In this document: piece after piece, positions 26,137-35,380 of the stretch
Numbering within the stretch: position 1 is the stretch's first letter
How the letters are laid out: every line of letters starts with the position of its first letter
NCBI RefSeq assembly: GCF_017487405.1
Contig: NZ_CP062222.1
Location: forward strand, 977,001 to 1,041,000
DNA length: 64,000 bases
Direction of reading: 5' to 3'
Origin: Brevundimonas goettingensis
GTDB lineage: Bacteria > Pseudomonadota > Alphaproteobacteria > Caulobacterales > Caulobacteraceae
Notes under the pieces: generated by a model
Seen by the model: the letters and a program-made list of their open reading frames with translations, nothing else
The model's database searches: none
Told to the model about the DNA's origin: nothing
Program-made: the position numbers and the translations under genes

Positions 26137-27077
26137 GAAGCGGTCGCTGTGGGGGACGGCGACAGAAGGAATTTCAGCGGGACGTCGAGGCGGGCGTTCC
26201 AGGACGTCTCGTTGTGCTGGGCGCCGGGGAAGACGAGGGTCTCGAACTGGTTGGGCTGATAGCCGCGGGCGCGGAAGGTCTCGTCGACCTTGACCTGGAA
26301 GGCGGCGTAGAAGGCGTCGAGGGTCTCGTCGCCGTGGTCGAAGTAGAAGCGGCGGCCCATGGCGGGATCGGGCAGGCCGGCGGAGACGACGCCGGTCCAG
26401 GCGGCGACCAGACGCTCGCGCCAGGTGGCCAAGGGCGCGCCTTCCTCAAGGCCGACGACCTTCAGCGGCCAGTGGGTCGAGAGGCAGGCACAGGCGCCGA
26501 AGACGTCGGGGCGCTTCATAACGCTGTAGAGCGACATCAGCGCGCCCATGCTGGAACCGGAGACGGCGGTGTCTGCCGGGCCGGTCAGGGTGCGGTAGGT
26601 CCGGTCGATGAAGGGCTTAAGCTCATCGGTCAGAAAGGCGAGGTAGCCGTCGGACAGCGACGGGCCGCCGTAGATGTTCTGAATGTCGCCGCGCATGTCG
26701 TCGGGCAGGGCCGCGATCAGGTCGGCAGGGACGTATTCGCGCAGACGCAGCGGCGTGTTCCAGACCCCGACCACGATCGGCGCCCGAACCTGACCGGCGG
26801 CGATCAGCCGGCCCAGATGCTCGTCCACGCCCCACTCGCCGGAATAGGCTTTCGAGGCGTCGAACAGGTTCTGGCCGTCGTGCATGTAGAGGACGGGGTA
26901 GCGGGCGTCGGTCCCGTCATAGCCGGGCGGCAGCCAGACGGTGACGTTGCGCGTCGCCGCATGGGCGGAGGTCCTTTCCGGATGCTCGACCAGACGGCCG
27001 AGCGTGGGGACGTCGGCGACGGCGCGACCGGCGAACGGGAGCGCGGCGAACAGGGTCAGGAGGGTGCGGCGGTCCAT
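26133..27077 (-). CDS. Exported alpha/beta-hydrolase, esterase D type
   Basis: A 314-residue protein of the putative esterase (Fes/esterase D-like) family. A signal peptide (TLLTLFAALPFAGRAVA) precedes the mature enzyme. It shows the usual features: VWLPPGYDGTDARYPVLYMHDGQNLF for the oxyanion loop and core strands, AVSGSSMGALMSLYSVMKRPD with the nucleophile Ser in GSSMG, and HNETSW near the C-terminus for the catalytic His. It overlaps the downstream glucoamylase and touches the transporter by one base (TGATG). The substrate could be an acylated (for example acetylated) glucan or a sugar ester; co-expression suggests de-esterification to help the glucosidases. Confidence 0.82.
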   Translation of the reverse strand: MDRRTLLTLFAALPFAGRAVADVPTLGRLVEHPERTSAHAATRNVTVWLPPGYDGTDARYPVLYMHDGQNLFDASKAYSGEWGVDEHLGRLIAAGQVRAPIVVGVWNTPLRLREYVPADLIAALPDDMRGDIQNIYGGPSLSDGYLAFLTDELKPFIDRTYRTLTGPADTAVSGSSMGALMSLYSVMKRPDVFGACACLSTHWPLKVVGLEEGAPLATWRERLVAAWTGVVSAGLPDPAMGRRFYFDHGDETLDAFYAAFQVKVDETFRARGYQPNQFETLVFPGAQHNETSWNARLDVPLKFLLSPSPTATAS

Positions 27078-28588
27078 CAGCTCTTGATCTCCTTGACCCG
27101 CAGGGCGCTCGCCGCGGCGATGAAGAAGGACACCCCGCCGATGACCAGGGCCCAGATGGCCTGGCCGCCGAAGACGCTCTTGAGGATCAGGCCCAGAAGG
27201 GTCGCGGCCACCAGCTGCGGCACGACGATGAAGATGTTGAAGACGCCCATATAGACGCCCATTTTCCGGCCCGGCACGGCGCTGGACAGGATGGCGTAGG
27301 GCATCGAGACGATCGAGGCCCAGGCGCAGCCGACGCCGATCATCGGCAGCCAGAGCAGGCTCGGGTCACGGATCAGGAAGATGCCGATCAGGCCCAGACC
27401 GCCCAGCACCAGATTGATCGCATGGGCGCCGCGCTTGCCGGTGCGTTTGGCCAGTATCGGGATCAGGAAGGCGGCGAGGGCGGCGACGCCGTTATAGACG
27501 CCCATCAGCACCCCGACCCAGTCCGCGCCCCGGCCATAGGCGGGGTCGGTGGGCGAGAGGGCGCCGAAGTGGACGGCGGTCACGGCGGGGGTGGTGTAGA
27601 TCCACATTGCGAACAGGGCGAACCAGCTGAAGAACTGGACCACGGCCAGATCGCGCATGGTCGCGGGCATGGCGAAGATGTCGCCCATGATCTCGGACAG
27701 GCCGTTCGACGCGTTCGCCTGCCGGATCAGGCCGACGGCGATCTGGAGCAGGCCGAAGGCCGCCAGACCGCCGAACAGGACATAGAGCTCCTTCTCCACG
27801 CCCCAGGCGAAGACGCCCGCGACGCCGAGCGCGCCGACGATCAGCCAGATCAGGCCGCCGCCGATCCAGGCGCGCACCGGGCGGCCGGATGCGGCGTGTT
27901 CGTCGTCAGCGGCCGGGCCTTCGAAAGCCGCGATCTGGTCGGGGCTGTATTCCTTGGTCGTGAAGACGGTCCAGAGCACCGCCGTCAGCAGGGCGGCCGC
28001 CCCGACGTAGAAGGAGATGCGGACGCTGTCGGGCACCACGCCCTCGGGCGCGGTCGAGGCCACGTGGAAGACGTTCGACAGCAGCCAGGGCAGGATGGAG
28101 GCGAAGACGGCGCCGGCGCCAATGAAGACGCTCTGCATCGCATAGCCGGCGGTGCGCTGGTCCTCGTTCAGATTGTCGCCGACGAAGGCGCGGAACGGCT
28201 CCATCGTGATGTTGATCGACGCGTCCATGATCCACAGCATGGCCGCGGCGAACCACAGGCTGGGCGCATTGGGCATGGCGATCAGGGCCAGGGTGGTCAG
28301 GATCGCGCCCACGAGGAAATAGGGCCGCCGCCGTCCCAGCCGGCCCCAGGTGCGGTCCGACAGGTGGCCGATCAGGGGCTGGACCAGCAGGCCGGTCAGG
28401 GGCGCGGCGATCCAGAGGATGGCCAGGCTGTCGACCTCAGCGCCCAGGGTCTGGAAAATCCGGCTGGTGTTGGCGTTCTGCAGGCCGAAGCCGATCTGGA
28501 TGCCGAAGAAGCCGACGCACATGTTGACGATGGCGACCGGGCTGAGCCGGGGCCGCATCGAGAACAGACCTGTGGTGCTGGTGCTCAT
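27077..28588 (-). CDS. MFS sugar transporter, SLC45/MalY-like
   Basis: A 503-residue 12-helix transporter. The N-terminus FGIQIGFGLQNANTSRIFQTLGA, the loop GHLSDRTWGRLGRRRPYFLVGA and MDASINITMEPFRAFVGDNL match the SLC45-type sugar carriers, and the C-terminal half has MGVYMGVFNIFIVVPQLVA. In Caulobacter crescentus a transporter of this kind (MalY) is encoded with the maltodextrin receptor MalA and takes maltose across the inner membrane; this gene is probably its counterpart. Start and stop overlap the flanking GH97 and esterase genes, so the four genes are coupled. It would bring in maltose or glucose released in the periplasm. Confidence 0.88.
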   Translation of the reverse strand: MSTSTTGLFSMRPRLSPVAIVNMCVGFFGIQIGFGLQNANTSRIFQTLGAEVDSLAILWIAAPLTGLLVQPLIGHLSDRTWGRLGRRRPYFLVGAILTTLALIAMPNAPSLWFAAAMLWIMDASINITMEPFRAFVGDNLNEDQRTAGYAMQSVFIGAGAVFASILPWLLSNVFHVASTAPEGVVPDSVRISFYVGAAALLTAVLWTVFTTKEYSPDQIAAFEGPAADDEHAASGRPVRAWIGGGLIWLIVGALGVAGVFAWGVEKELYVLFGGLAAFGLLQIAVGLIRQANASNGLSEIMGDIFAMPATMRDLAVVQFFSWFALFAMWIYTTPAVTAVHFGALSPTDPAYGRGADWVGVLMGVYNGVAALAAFLIPILAKRTGKRGAHAINLVLGGLGLIGIFLIRDPSLLWLPMIGVGCAWASIVSMPYAILSSAVPGRKMGVYMGVFNIFIVVPQLVAATLLGLILKSVFGGQAIWALVIGGVSFFIAAASALRVKEIKS

Positions 28589-30657
28589 GAGCGGCGGCCT
28601 CTGCCCAACGGAACGAAGCGGATCGCCTGACCCCCGCCGGGCGCGAGGGCCAGGGTCAGGGTGTCGGCCGAGGTGACCTCGCGCTGCTCGATGATGATGT
28701 CCTCGCGCTTGCCCTTGTAGTCCGCGTTCGGGCCGTCGCGATAGATTTCAGCGCGATAGCGGCGACCGTCGTCGAGGAAGTCGAGGGCGGCGGTCAGGAC
28801 GCGCGGGTTCTCGTCGGTGATGGCGCCGAGGGCCCAGACGTCGGAGTTGCGGTCCTTGCGGGCGATGGTGACGAAGTCGCCGACCTCGCCGTTCAGCACC
28901 CGGGTCTCATGCCAGTCGCAGGGCACGTCCTTGATGAACTGGAACGGGCCGGGGTTTGCCTCGTAGTTGACCAGCAGGTCGGCGGCCATGACGACCGGGC
29001 TGTAGATCACGACGTACAGCGCCAGTTGCTTGGCCCAGGTCGTCTGGACGCCGCCGGGACTGCGCGTCTCCATGCCGAAGATGCCCGGGGTATAGTCCAT
29101 CGGCCCGGCCAGCAGGCGGGTGAAGACCAGATTGGGCTCATGCTCGGGCGGGTTTCCGGGGTTGCCCCAAGCCGCATATTCCATCCCCCGCGCGCCTTCG
29201 CGGCTGATCATGTTCGGATAGGTGCGGCGCAGGCCGGTGTCCTTGAACGGCTCGTGGGCGTTGACCGCGACCTTGTGCCGGGCGCCGGTCTCGACGACGC
29301 GCAGATGGTGCTGGGCCATCGCCTGGCTCTCGTGCCAGGCCATGACCATCGAGCCGTCCGGGGCGGCGACGCGGGCGCCCTGGGCATCGGCGACATAGCC
29401 GGTCTTGACCGAATGGACGCCCAGCCGCTCGTACAGGGCCATGGCCGGCTCGAGCTGCTGTTCATAGTGGAAGGCGTTGCCGCCCGTCTCGTGGTGACCG
29501 ATCAGCTGGACGCCCTTGGACCGGGCATGGGCGCAGACGGCCTCGATGTCGAAATCCGGATAGGCTTCGGTGAAGCTGAAGTCCGAGCCGTTGGCGAACC
29601 ACTGGCCGTCCCAACCCTTGTTCCAGCCCTCGACCAGAACGCCGCCGAGGCCATGCTTCGCGGCGAAGTCGATGTGTTTGATGGTGTTCTCGGTGGTCGC
29701 GCCGTGCTTGGGACCGGCGTTCCAGCTCTTGAGCTCCAGGTGCATTTCCCACCAGACGCCGACGTATTTCATCGGCTTGAACCAGCTGATGTCGCCCAGC
29801 TTGTTGGGCTCGTTGAGGTTCAGGATCAGGCTCGAGTCGACCAGACCGGCGGCCGTGTCCGAGATCTGCAGCGTGCGCCACGGGGTGTTGAACGGGGCCT
29901 CGCGCACCACGGCGGCGTTGGTCAGGCCGGGGGTCAGTGCGCTGCGGAACTTCGTGCCTTCCGAGCGGCGCAGGTTCATCCCGGCGTAGTCTACGCAGGC
30001 GGCTTCGTGGATGGAGACGTGCAGGCCCGACTGGCCCTTGACCGTGATCGGGGTCTGGCAGGAGCCGACCTCGTCGATGGCGGTACGGTCGTAGAGGTAT
30101 TCCTCGCGGTTCCACTCCCAGGCCGGAATCCACCAGGCCGTGCCGTTTTCGGCGAGGTTGAACTCGGTCAGCTCAGAGCCGATGCGGACGGTCTTGAGGC
30201 CCGCCTGTTCGGGCACCTCGTAACGGAAGCCAAGGCCGTCGTCGTACAGGCGGAAGACCACATCAACGCGGCGGGCCAGCGCGCCCGTTTCGGTGAAGCT
30301 GGCGCGGAACTCGTTGTAGTGATTGCGGATGAAGCGGCGCTCGCCCCAGGGCTGCTCCCAGGTCTCGTCGAAGGTCACGGGCTGGGCCGCCGTCAGCTTC
30401 AGGCCGCGCTCGATGGCCGGGGCGTCGGTCAGGAGGAAGCCGAGCTTGGAGGCCGTCACGACCGGGCGGCCCTGACGGATCACCGAATACATGGGGCGGC
30501 CGTCGTTGTCGGTGGTGACCTCGACCGTCAGCAGGCCGCCGGGGGAGGAGGCGCGGGCAACATTGGGCGCGGTCTGGGCGCGGGCGGGGCGCGACGTCAG
30601 GGCCGTGACGCCCGCCGCGGCTGCGGAAAGGGCCAGAAACGAACGGCGTTGCATCAT
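28585..30657 (-). CDS. GH97 alpha-glucosidase (SusB-like), Tat-exported
   Basis: A 690-residue glycoside hydrolase family 97 enzyme. The start MMQRRSFLALS has a twin-arginine motif, so the protein is probably exported folded by the Tat system; an AAGGAAG lies upstream. The N-terminal beta-sandwich, the central (beta/alpha)8 barrel and the C-terminal beta-domain are all of typical size. Near the active site are GVLVEGWNKGW, LIGHHET, NAHEPFKDTGLRRTYPN and ISREGARGMEY, which carry the Glu residues that in SusB act as acid, base and calcium ligands. It cleaves alpha-glucosidic bonds with inversion. Its gene leads the four-gene operon and is divergent from a LacI gene. Confidence 0.92.
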   Translation of the reverse strand: MMQRRSFLALSAAAAGVTALTSRPARAQTAPNVARASSPGGLLTVEVTTDNDGRPMYSVIRQGRPVVTASKLGFLLTDAPAIERGLKLTAAQPVTFDETWEQPWGERRFIRNHYNEFRASFTETGALARRVDVVFRLYDDGLGFRYEVPEQAGLKTVRIGSELTEFNLAENGTAWWIPAWEWNREEYLYDRTAIDEVGSCQTPITVKGQSGLHVSIHEAACVDYAGMNLRRSEGTKFRSALTPGLTNAAVVREAPFNTPWRTLQISDTAAGLVDSSLILNLNEPNKLGDISWFKPMKYVGVWWEMHLELKSWNAGPKHGATTENTIKHIDFAAKHGLGGVLVEGWNKGWDGQWFANGSDFSFTEAYPDFDIEAVCAHARSKGVQLIGHHETGGNAFHYEQQLEPAMALYERLGVHSVKTGYVADAQGARVAAPDGSMVMAWHESQAMAQHHLRVVETGARHKVAVNAHEPFKDTGLRRTYPNMISREGARGMEYAAWGNPGNPPEHEPNLVFTRLLAGPMDYTPGIFGMETRSPGGVQTTWAKQLALYVVIYSPVVMAADLLVNYEANPGPFQFIKDVPCDWHETRVLNGEVGDFVTIARKDRNSDVWALGAITDENPRVLTAALDFLDDGRRYRAEIYRDGPNADYKGKREDIIIEQREVTSADTLTLALAPGGGQAIRFVPLGRGRRS

Positions 30658-30764
30658 GACGAAGCTTCCTTGTTACGAGGACTTGCCAGACGGCGTTGTG
30701 GCGCCGCATGAATAAGCAAGTTTTGCAGAAAATTTTGCAGACGGCCTGCCTGGAGCCCGCGACC
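30658..30764. promoter_or_regulatory. Divergent promoter of the GH97 operon and LacI gene, with TTTTGC repeats
   Basis: This gap separates the GH97 start from the preferred LacI start. It holds TTTTGCAG twice, at 30721 and 30733, and a GCAAG/TTTTGC inverted pattern just before them. The same TTTTGC/GCAA elements recur near the amylase and receptor promoters (35.28-35.50 kb). They are candidate operators for the LacI protein, both for autoregulation and for the operon. Confidence 0.45.
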
Positions 30765-31778
30765 TTGAGCCGCAAGACCACCCGACTGGAAGACCTGGCG
30801 CGTATGGCCGGGGTGTCGATCGCGACGGCGTCGCGTGCGCTGAACGACAGTCCCGCCGTCAACGACCGCACCAAACAGGCCATCTGGAAGCTGGCGCGCG
30901 AGCACGACTATCCGTTCCGCCGCTATATGCCGGCCGGCCCGATCGGGGCGCAAGGCACGATCGCGCTTGTCACGCCGCGTCCGCAGGGGCGGGAAGGGCG
31001 ACTGAGCGATCCCTTCTTCCTTGAACTGCTGGCCGGCGTCGGCGAGGCGGCGCGCGAACGGGGCTGCGATCTGGTGATGAGCCACGTCTCGCCGGCCAAT
31101 CTGGACGACCTGTCGGTGGCCATGACCACCAGCCGCGCCGACGGCGTCATCTTCCTGGGTCAGAGCACGCTTCACGCCGCCTTCAACCGCATGGCCGAGA
31201 CCGAGAGCCGGTTCGTGGTCTGGGGCGCCGAACTGCCGGACCAGAACTATTGCTCGATCGGGTCGGACAACACCAACGGCGGGCGCCGGGCGACGGCCCA
31301 CCTGGCGCGTCTGGGCCGCAAGCGTATCGTCTTCCTCGGCGATCTCGATCCGCCCGAGGCCATGCAGCGCCAGCGCGGCTATGCCGAGGCCATGGAGGCT
31401 GCCGGTCTGGGTCTGGATCCCGATCTGGTCGTGCCGGCCCATTTCGAGGTCGAGAGCGCCGAAGCCTCGGTCGATTCCCTGCTGGCGCGCGGGCTGGACT
31501 TCGACGGCATCGTCGCGGCGTCCGACCTGATCGCGCTCGGCGCCGTGCGCTCCCTGCTGCATCACGGCAAGACCGTACCCGGCGACGTCTCGGTCATCGG
31601 CTTCGATAATGTGCCCTTCAGCCGCTACAGCCGTCCGGCCCTGTCGACCATCGCCCAGGACACCATGAAGGCGGGCCGGCTGATGGTCTCCAAACTGCTC
31701 GATTCCACGGGCGACCGTGCCGGCCGGTCCGAACGCATTCCGACCGACCTGATCGTGCGCGAGACCTGCGGCGGCTGA
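30765..31778 (+). CDS. LacI-family regulator of the alpha-glucan locus
   Basis: A 337-residue regulator. I prefer TTG at 30765 (SRKTTRLEDLAR), which has GGAG nine bases upstream and places the TTTTGC repeats in the promoter; an ATG at 30708 would add 19 residues. The helix-turn-helix is LEDLARMAGVSIATASRALNDSP, and the hinge helix region includes REHDYPFRRY. The periplasmic-binding-protein-like sensor contains PFFLELLAGVGEAARERG, RADGVIFLGQS and the dimer contact VIGFDNVPFSRY. It lies between the GH97 operon (divergent) and the GH13 operon (convergent, six bases away), so it is well placed as the local maltodextrin sensor, similar in position to MalI of Caulobacter. Confidence 0.88.
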   Translation: MSRKTTRLEDLARMAGVSIATASRALNDSPAVNDRTKQAIWKLAREHDYPFRRYMPAGPIGAQGTIALVTPRPQGREGRLSDPFFLELLAGVGEAARERGCDLVMSHVSPANLDDLSVAMTTSRADGVIFLGQSTLHAAFNRMAETESRFVVWGAELPDQNYCSIGSDNTNGGRRATAHLARLGRKRIVFLGDLDPPEAMQRQRGYAEAMEAAGLGLDPDLVVPAHFEVESAEASVDSLLARGLDFDGIVAASDLIALGAVRSLLHHGKTVPGDVSVIGFDNVPFSRYSRPALSTIAQDTMKAGRLMVSKLLDSTGDRAGRSERIPTDLIVRETCGG

Positions 31779-31783
31779 TCGCA

Positions 31784-33415
31784 TCAGGCCCGCGCCAGCA
31801 ACAGACCGGCCAGCGAGGGCAGGGTTCCGGCGGCCGGATCGGGGGTATTGACCGCCTCCACCACCTGCCAACCAGCGGGGATGCTCCACGCCTCGGGCGA
31901 GTGGCCCAGGTTGAAGACGCACAGCAGGGCCTGATCGCCCTCGCCGCGTTCGAACGACAGCACGGGACCGGCGACCGGATACATGTGCATGCCGCCGGTG
32001 CGCAGCGCCGGATAGCGGTGACGCAGGCCGATCAGTTCGCGTGACAGGTTCAGGATCGAGGTCGGATCGGCGTCCTGAACATCGACCGCCAGCGGATAGT
32101 GGCGCGGGTCGATCGGCAGCCAGGGCTCGACGGTCGAGAAGCCGGCCTGAACGGCGTCGGCCTTCCACGGGATCGGGGTGCGGGCGCCGTCGCGGCCCAG
32201 GGTCTCGGGCCAGTTGGCGATCGCCTCGGGATCGACCAGCCGTTCGAACGGGACGTGCGCCTGGGGCAGGCCCAGCTCCTCGCCCTGATAGACGAAGACA
32301 TTGCCGCGCAGGGACATGAGCAGCAGCATGGCCATCTCGGCGAAGGCTTTCTCGTCGCGGCCCTCCGCCCAGCGGGAGATGGCGCGCGGGGCGTCGTGGT
32401 TCGAGAAGGTCCAGGAGGGCCAGCCCTCGCCGTCGACGCCGGGCCACATGGCCGGGCCCTGCTCGACCAGTTCGGCGCTGAGGTGGTCGGAGTAGAGATA
32501 GAGGAAGCCGTAGGCCGAGTGCAGCCGGTCAATCCCCTGGGTGTACTGCTTCATCTCCTCATTGGCGCGGTCGCCGCCGACCTCCGCGACCAGGAAGCGG
32601 TCGCCGGGGTAGGTCTCGGCCAGGGCGCGCAGGCGGCTGAGGAAGAGCGGGATCTCCGGCTGGGACTGGTTGTGGATCTTGTCCTGGAAGTCGAAGGGCC
32701 GGGTCCGCTTGCCGTTCGAGGTGAAGGCCGGGTTGTCGGTCAGCTTCGGGTCGTGGATGGCGAAATTGATGGCGTCCAGGCGGAAGCCGTCGACGCCGCG
32801 GTCCAGCCAGAACCGCATGGCGTCGATCAGGGCGTCCTGCACTTCCGGATTGGCCACGTTGAGCTGCGGCTGCTCCTTGAGGAAGTTGTGCATGTAGTAC
32901 TGGCGACGCCGGGCGTCCCAGGTCCAGGCCGGACCGCCGAACACCGACTGCCAGTTCGACGGCGGCGAGCCCTCGGGCTTGGCGTCGGCCCAGACGTACC
33001 AGTCGGCCTTGGGGTTGGTGCGGTTCTGGCGGCTTTCGGTGAACCACGGATGCTCGTCCGATGTGTGGGAATAGACCTGGTCGATGATGACCTTCAGGCC
33101 CAGCTCATGCGCGCGGGCGACCATGGCGTCGAAGTCGGCCAGGGTGCCGAAGATCGGATCGACGTCGGTATAGTCCGAGACGTCGTAGCCGAAGTCCTTC
33201 ATCGGCGAGGTGAAGAAGGGCGACAGCCAGACGCCGTCGACGCCCAGCGAGGCGATATGATCCAGATGGGCGGTGATGCCGGGCAGGTCGCCGACGCCGT
33301 CATTGTTCGTATCGGCGAAGCTTCGCGGATAGACCTGATACAGGACCGCGCCGCGCCACCATTCGGTGGCGGCGTCGGCAGAAGTCAGAGGATGGCTCAG
33401 GGTCTGGACGTTCAC
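31784..33415 (-). CDS. Cytoplasmic GH13 alpha-glucosidase (oligo-1,6/maltase type)
   Basis: A 543-residue GH13 enzyme without a signal peptide, so cytoplasmic. The N-terminus AVLYQVYPRSFADTNNDGVGDL is typical of the maltase/oligo-1,6-glucosidase subfamily (GH13_23-like). Catalytic residues: nucleophile Asp214 in GFRLDAIN, acid Glu278 in VAEVGG, and stabilising Asp341 in SNHDAPR. A Val follows the acid Glu, often linked with alpha-1,4 specificity. The gene overlaps the upstream alpha-amylase stop by four bases, so the pair is coupled. It would finish maltose and short dextrins brought in by the transporter. Confidence 0.93.
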   Translation of the reverse strand: MNVQTLSHPLTSADAATEWWRGAVLYQVYPRSFADTNNDGVGDLPGITAHLDHIASLGVDGVWLSPFFTSPMKDFGYDVSDYTDVDPIFGTLADFDAMVARAHELGLKVIIDQVYSHTSDEHPWFTESRQNRTNPKADWYVWADAKPEGSPPSNWQSVFGGPAWTWDARRRQYYMHNFLKEQPQLNVANPEVQDALIDAMRFWLDRGVDGFRLDAINFAIHDPKLTDNPAFTSNGKRTRPFDFQDKIHNQSQPEIPLFLSRLRALAETYPGDRFLVAEVGGDRANEEMKQYTQGIDRLHSAYGFLYLYSDHLSAELVEQGPAMWPGVDGEGWPSWTFSNHDAPRAISRWAEGRDEKAFAEMAMLLLMSLRGNVFVYQGEELGLPQAHVPFERLVDPEAIANWPETLGRDGARTPIPWKADAVQAGFSTVEPWLPIDPRHYPLAVDVQDADPTSILNLSRELIGLRHRYPALRTGGMHMYPVAGPVLSFERGEGDQALLCVFNLGHSPEAWSIPAGWQVVEAVNTPDPAAGTLPSLAGLLLARA

Positions 33416-35262
33416 TCTTGGCCTTCCGAAACGCAGATCATGTAGTCGAGGGGAGGGACGCTAACCCGGATCGTTCCGGGCGCCGATGCCGTGGTCGGGC
33501 AGGTCCCGCGCAGGCTGTTCCACTTTTGCGACGCGGCCGCGACTTCCACATTGGCGGTCAGGGCTTCCGTCGAGGTGTTGTAGAGGATCAGGGTCTCGCC
33601 GGGCTCGCCGTCAATGACGCGTGAGACGGCGAACAGGCCGGGCTTGTCGCCGGCGAAGCGCACGATCTGGCGGCCGCGGCGCAGGGCGGGGTCGGCGGCG
33701 CGGATGCGGGCCATCTCGGCGATGCGCTGATAGAGGGGGGCTGAGGTGTCGAAGGGCGCGTGATCCCCGCCGATCCGCTTGTGGCGGGCGTAGTCGGCGA
33801 CCTGGCTGGTGAACATGTCGGCGCGGGCGGCGCCGTAGCCGCCTTCGCCGGCGAAGCCCTGTTCGTCGCCGTAGTAGAGGACCGGGGCGCCGCGCGAGAA
33901 CATCATCAGGGCGTGGGCCAGCGCATCCCGCGCCAGCAGTTCTTCGTCCGAGGCCTCCGGATGGGCCTTGGCGATGAAGCCGCCGATGCGGCCCATGTCA
34001 TGGTTGCCGAGGAAGGTCGGCAGCTGCATCGCGCCCTGCTCGCCGCCGGCATAGAGGGCGTCGGCCATGAACAGGCGGGCCAGGGCGTCCGTGCCCTTGA
34101 CCCCGTTGGCGACGTCGGTCGCCGTGCTCTGGAAGGCGAAGTCCAGCACCGCCGGATAACGGTCCACCTGGGTGAAGCGGGCCAGCATCGCCGGGTCGTG
34201 GTCATAGACCTCGCCGAAGATGTGGAAGTTCGGAATGCCCTTGGCCTTGGCGCGCTCCAGCATGGCGGGGACGAAGGCCTGCCAGAACTCGGGGTTCACA
34301 TGGCGGGCGGTGTCGATGCGGAAACCGTCGACGCCGTAGCGGTCGATCCAGTCGCCGTAGATCTCGATCATCCCCTGAACCACGCGCGGGTTCTCGGTGA
34401 ACAGATCGTCGAGGCCGGCGAAATCGCCCTCGGTGGAGCTTTCGCCCGTGAAGGTCGTATCGCCGCGGTTATGATAGTAGATCGGGTCGTTCAGCCAGGT
34501 CGGGACCTTCACCGTCTCCTCACCCGCGGGCAGGTAGGGGGTGTAGGCGTAGTTCGGGCTGGTCAGTCGGTCGAAATTCGAGCCGTCGAAGCCGTCATTG
34601 ATCGCCGCGCCTTCGACGCCGCCCTGACGCGAATAAGGATAGTCGGCGCGGCTGCGATAGGCGCAGTCGTTCTTCGGGCATTCGCGATAGCGGATCACAT
34701 CGGCCGTGTGGTTGGCGATGATGTCCATATAGACCTTCATCCCGCGCGCATGGGCGGCCTGAACCAGGGCGGCGAACTCTTCATTGGTGCCGAAATGGGG
34801 ATCGACCGAGGTGAAGTCGGTGATCCAGTAGCCGTGGGCGCCGGAGAACTCGCGGCCCGGCTCGCCCTGGACCGGCTTGTTCTTGAAGACGGGGGCGACC
34901 CAGACGGCGGTGGCGCCGAGGCCCTGAATATAGTCGAGGCGGCGGGTCAGGCCGGTGAGGTCGCCGCCGTGGTAGAAGCCCTCATCGGTCGGATCGAAGC
35001 CGTTCTGCAGCTTGCCGCCCGGGATGCCGCCCGTGTCGTTGCCGCGATTCCCGTTCTCGAACCGGTCGGGCAGCAGGAAATAGATGACCTCATCCTGGGG
35101 CAGGCGGGCGCGGAAGTCGGCCGGCGCGGCCTGAACGGCGGGGGAGGTGGTGGCGGAAGCCGCCTGGGCCATCGCCGCCCCGCACACGATCATGCCCATG
35201 ACACCGGTTGCAACGGCCACAGACGCACGGATCATTCGGTTTCGGGTCATTCGCCGTCCCAT
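33412..35262 (-). CDS. Exported alpha-amylase family enzyme (GH13)
   Basis: A 616-residue GH13 enzyme. The ATG at 35262 has a GGA nearby and precedes a clear signal peptide (ASVAVATGVMGMIVCGAAMAQ); another ATG at 35250 is possible. The mature part starts LPQDEVIYFLLPDRFENGN, and the conserved regions are MDIIANHTADV, VDGFRIDTARH (nucleophile Asp), HIFGEVYDHD (acid Glu) and FLGNHDMGR. This layout suits periplasmic maltogenic or alpha-amylases. It cuts larger maltodextrins for the glucoamylase and GH97. Transcription is divergent from the TonB receptor at 35548. Confidence 0.9.
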   Translation of the reverse strand: MGRRMTRNRMIRASVAVATGVMGMIVCGAAMAQAASATTSPAVQAAPADFRARLPQDEVIYFLLPDRFENGNRGNDTGGIPGGKLQNGFDPTDEGFYHGGDLTGLTRRLDYIQGLGATAVWVAPVFKNKPVQGEPGREFSGAHGYWITDFTSVDPHFGTNEEFAALVQAAHARGMKVYMDIIANHTADVIRYRECPKNDCAYRSRADYPYSRQGGVEGAAINDGFDGSNFDRLTSPNYAYTPYLPAGEETVKVPTWLNDPIYYHNRGDTTFTGESSTEGDFAGLDDLFTENPRVVQGMIEIYGDWIDRYGVDGFRIDTARHVNPEFWQAFVPAMLERAKAKGIPNFHIFGEVYDHDPAMLARFTQVDRYPAVLDFAFQSTATDVANGVKGTDALARLFMADALYAGGEQGAMQLPTFLGNHDMGRIGGFIAKAHPEASDEELLARDALAHALMMFSRGAPVLYYGDEQGFAGEGGYGAARADMFTSQVADYARHKRIGGDHAPFDTSAPLYQRIAEMARIRAADPALRRGRQIVRFAGDKPGLFAVSRVIDGEPGETLILYNTSTEALTANVEVAAASQKWNSLRGTCPTTASAPGTIRVSVPPLDYMICVSEGQE

Positions 35263-35280
35263 ACGTTCCTGTCCAGTTTG

Positions 35281-35326
35281 CAGGCAAATGCATCGTTTGC
35301 CTGACGTGTTTGCAAGATTTTGCAAA
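35281..35326. promoter_or_regulatory. Two candidate LacI operators in the amylase/receptor gap
   Basis: CAGGCAAA (35281-35288) and TTTGCCTG (35296-35303) form a perfect eight-bp inverted repeat with a seven-base spacer. Just downstream TTTGCAAGATTTTGCAAA (35309-35326) is palindromic at all but one pair. Both lie right upstream of the amylase operon start, and share the GCAA/TTGC core seen at 30.72 kb. Confidence 0.5.
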
Positions 35327-35350
35327 ACCGCTCTGGCCTGTCAATCGCCT

Positions 35351-35380
35351 GATTTTGCCGTGTTGTCCTGCGGCAAAATC
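35351..35380. promoter_or_regulatory. Perfect inverted repeat in the amylase/receptor gap
   Basis: GATTTTGCCG (35351-35360) and CGGCAAAATC (35371-35380) are perfectly complementary with a 10-base spacer. It lies in the middle of the divergent promoter of the amylase operon and receptor. It shares the TTTTGC/GCAAAA core with the neighbouring candidate operators and could be one more operator or an mRNA hairpin; a TTTTGCATATTTTTGC repeat also lies at 35482-35497. Confidence 0.45.
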
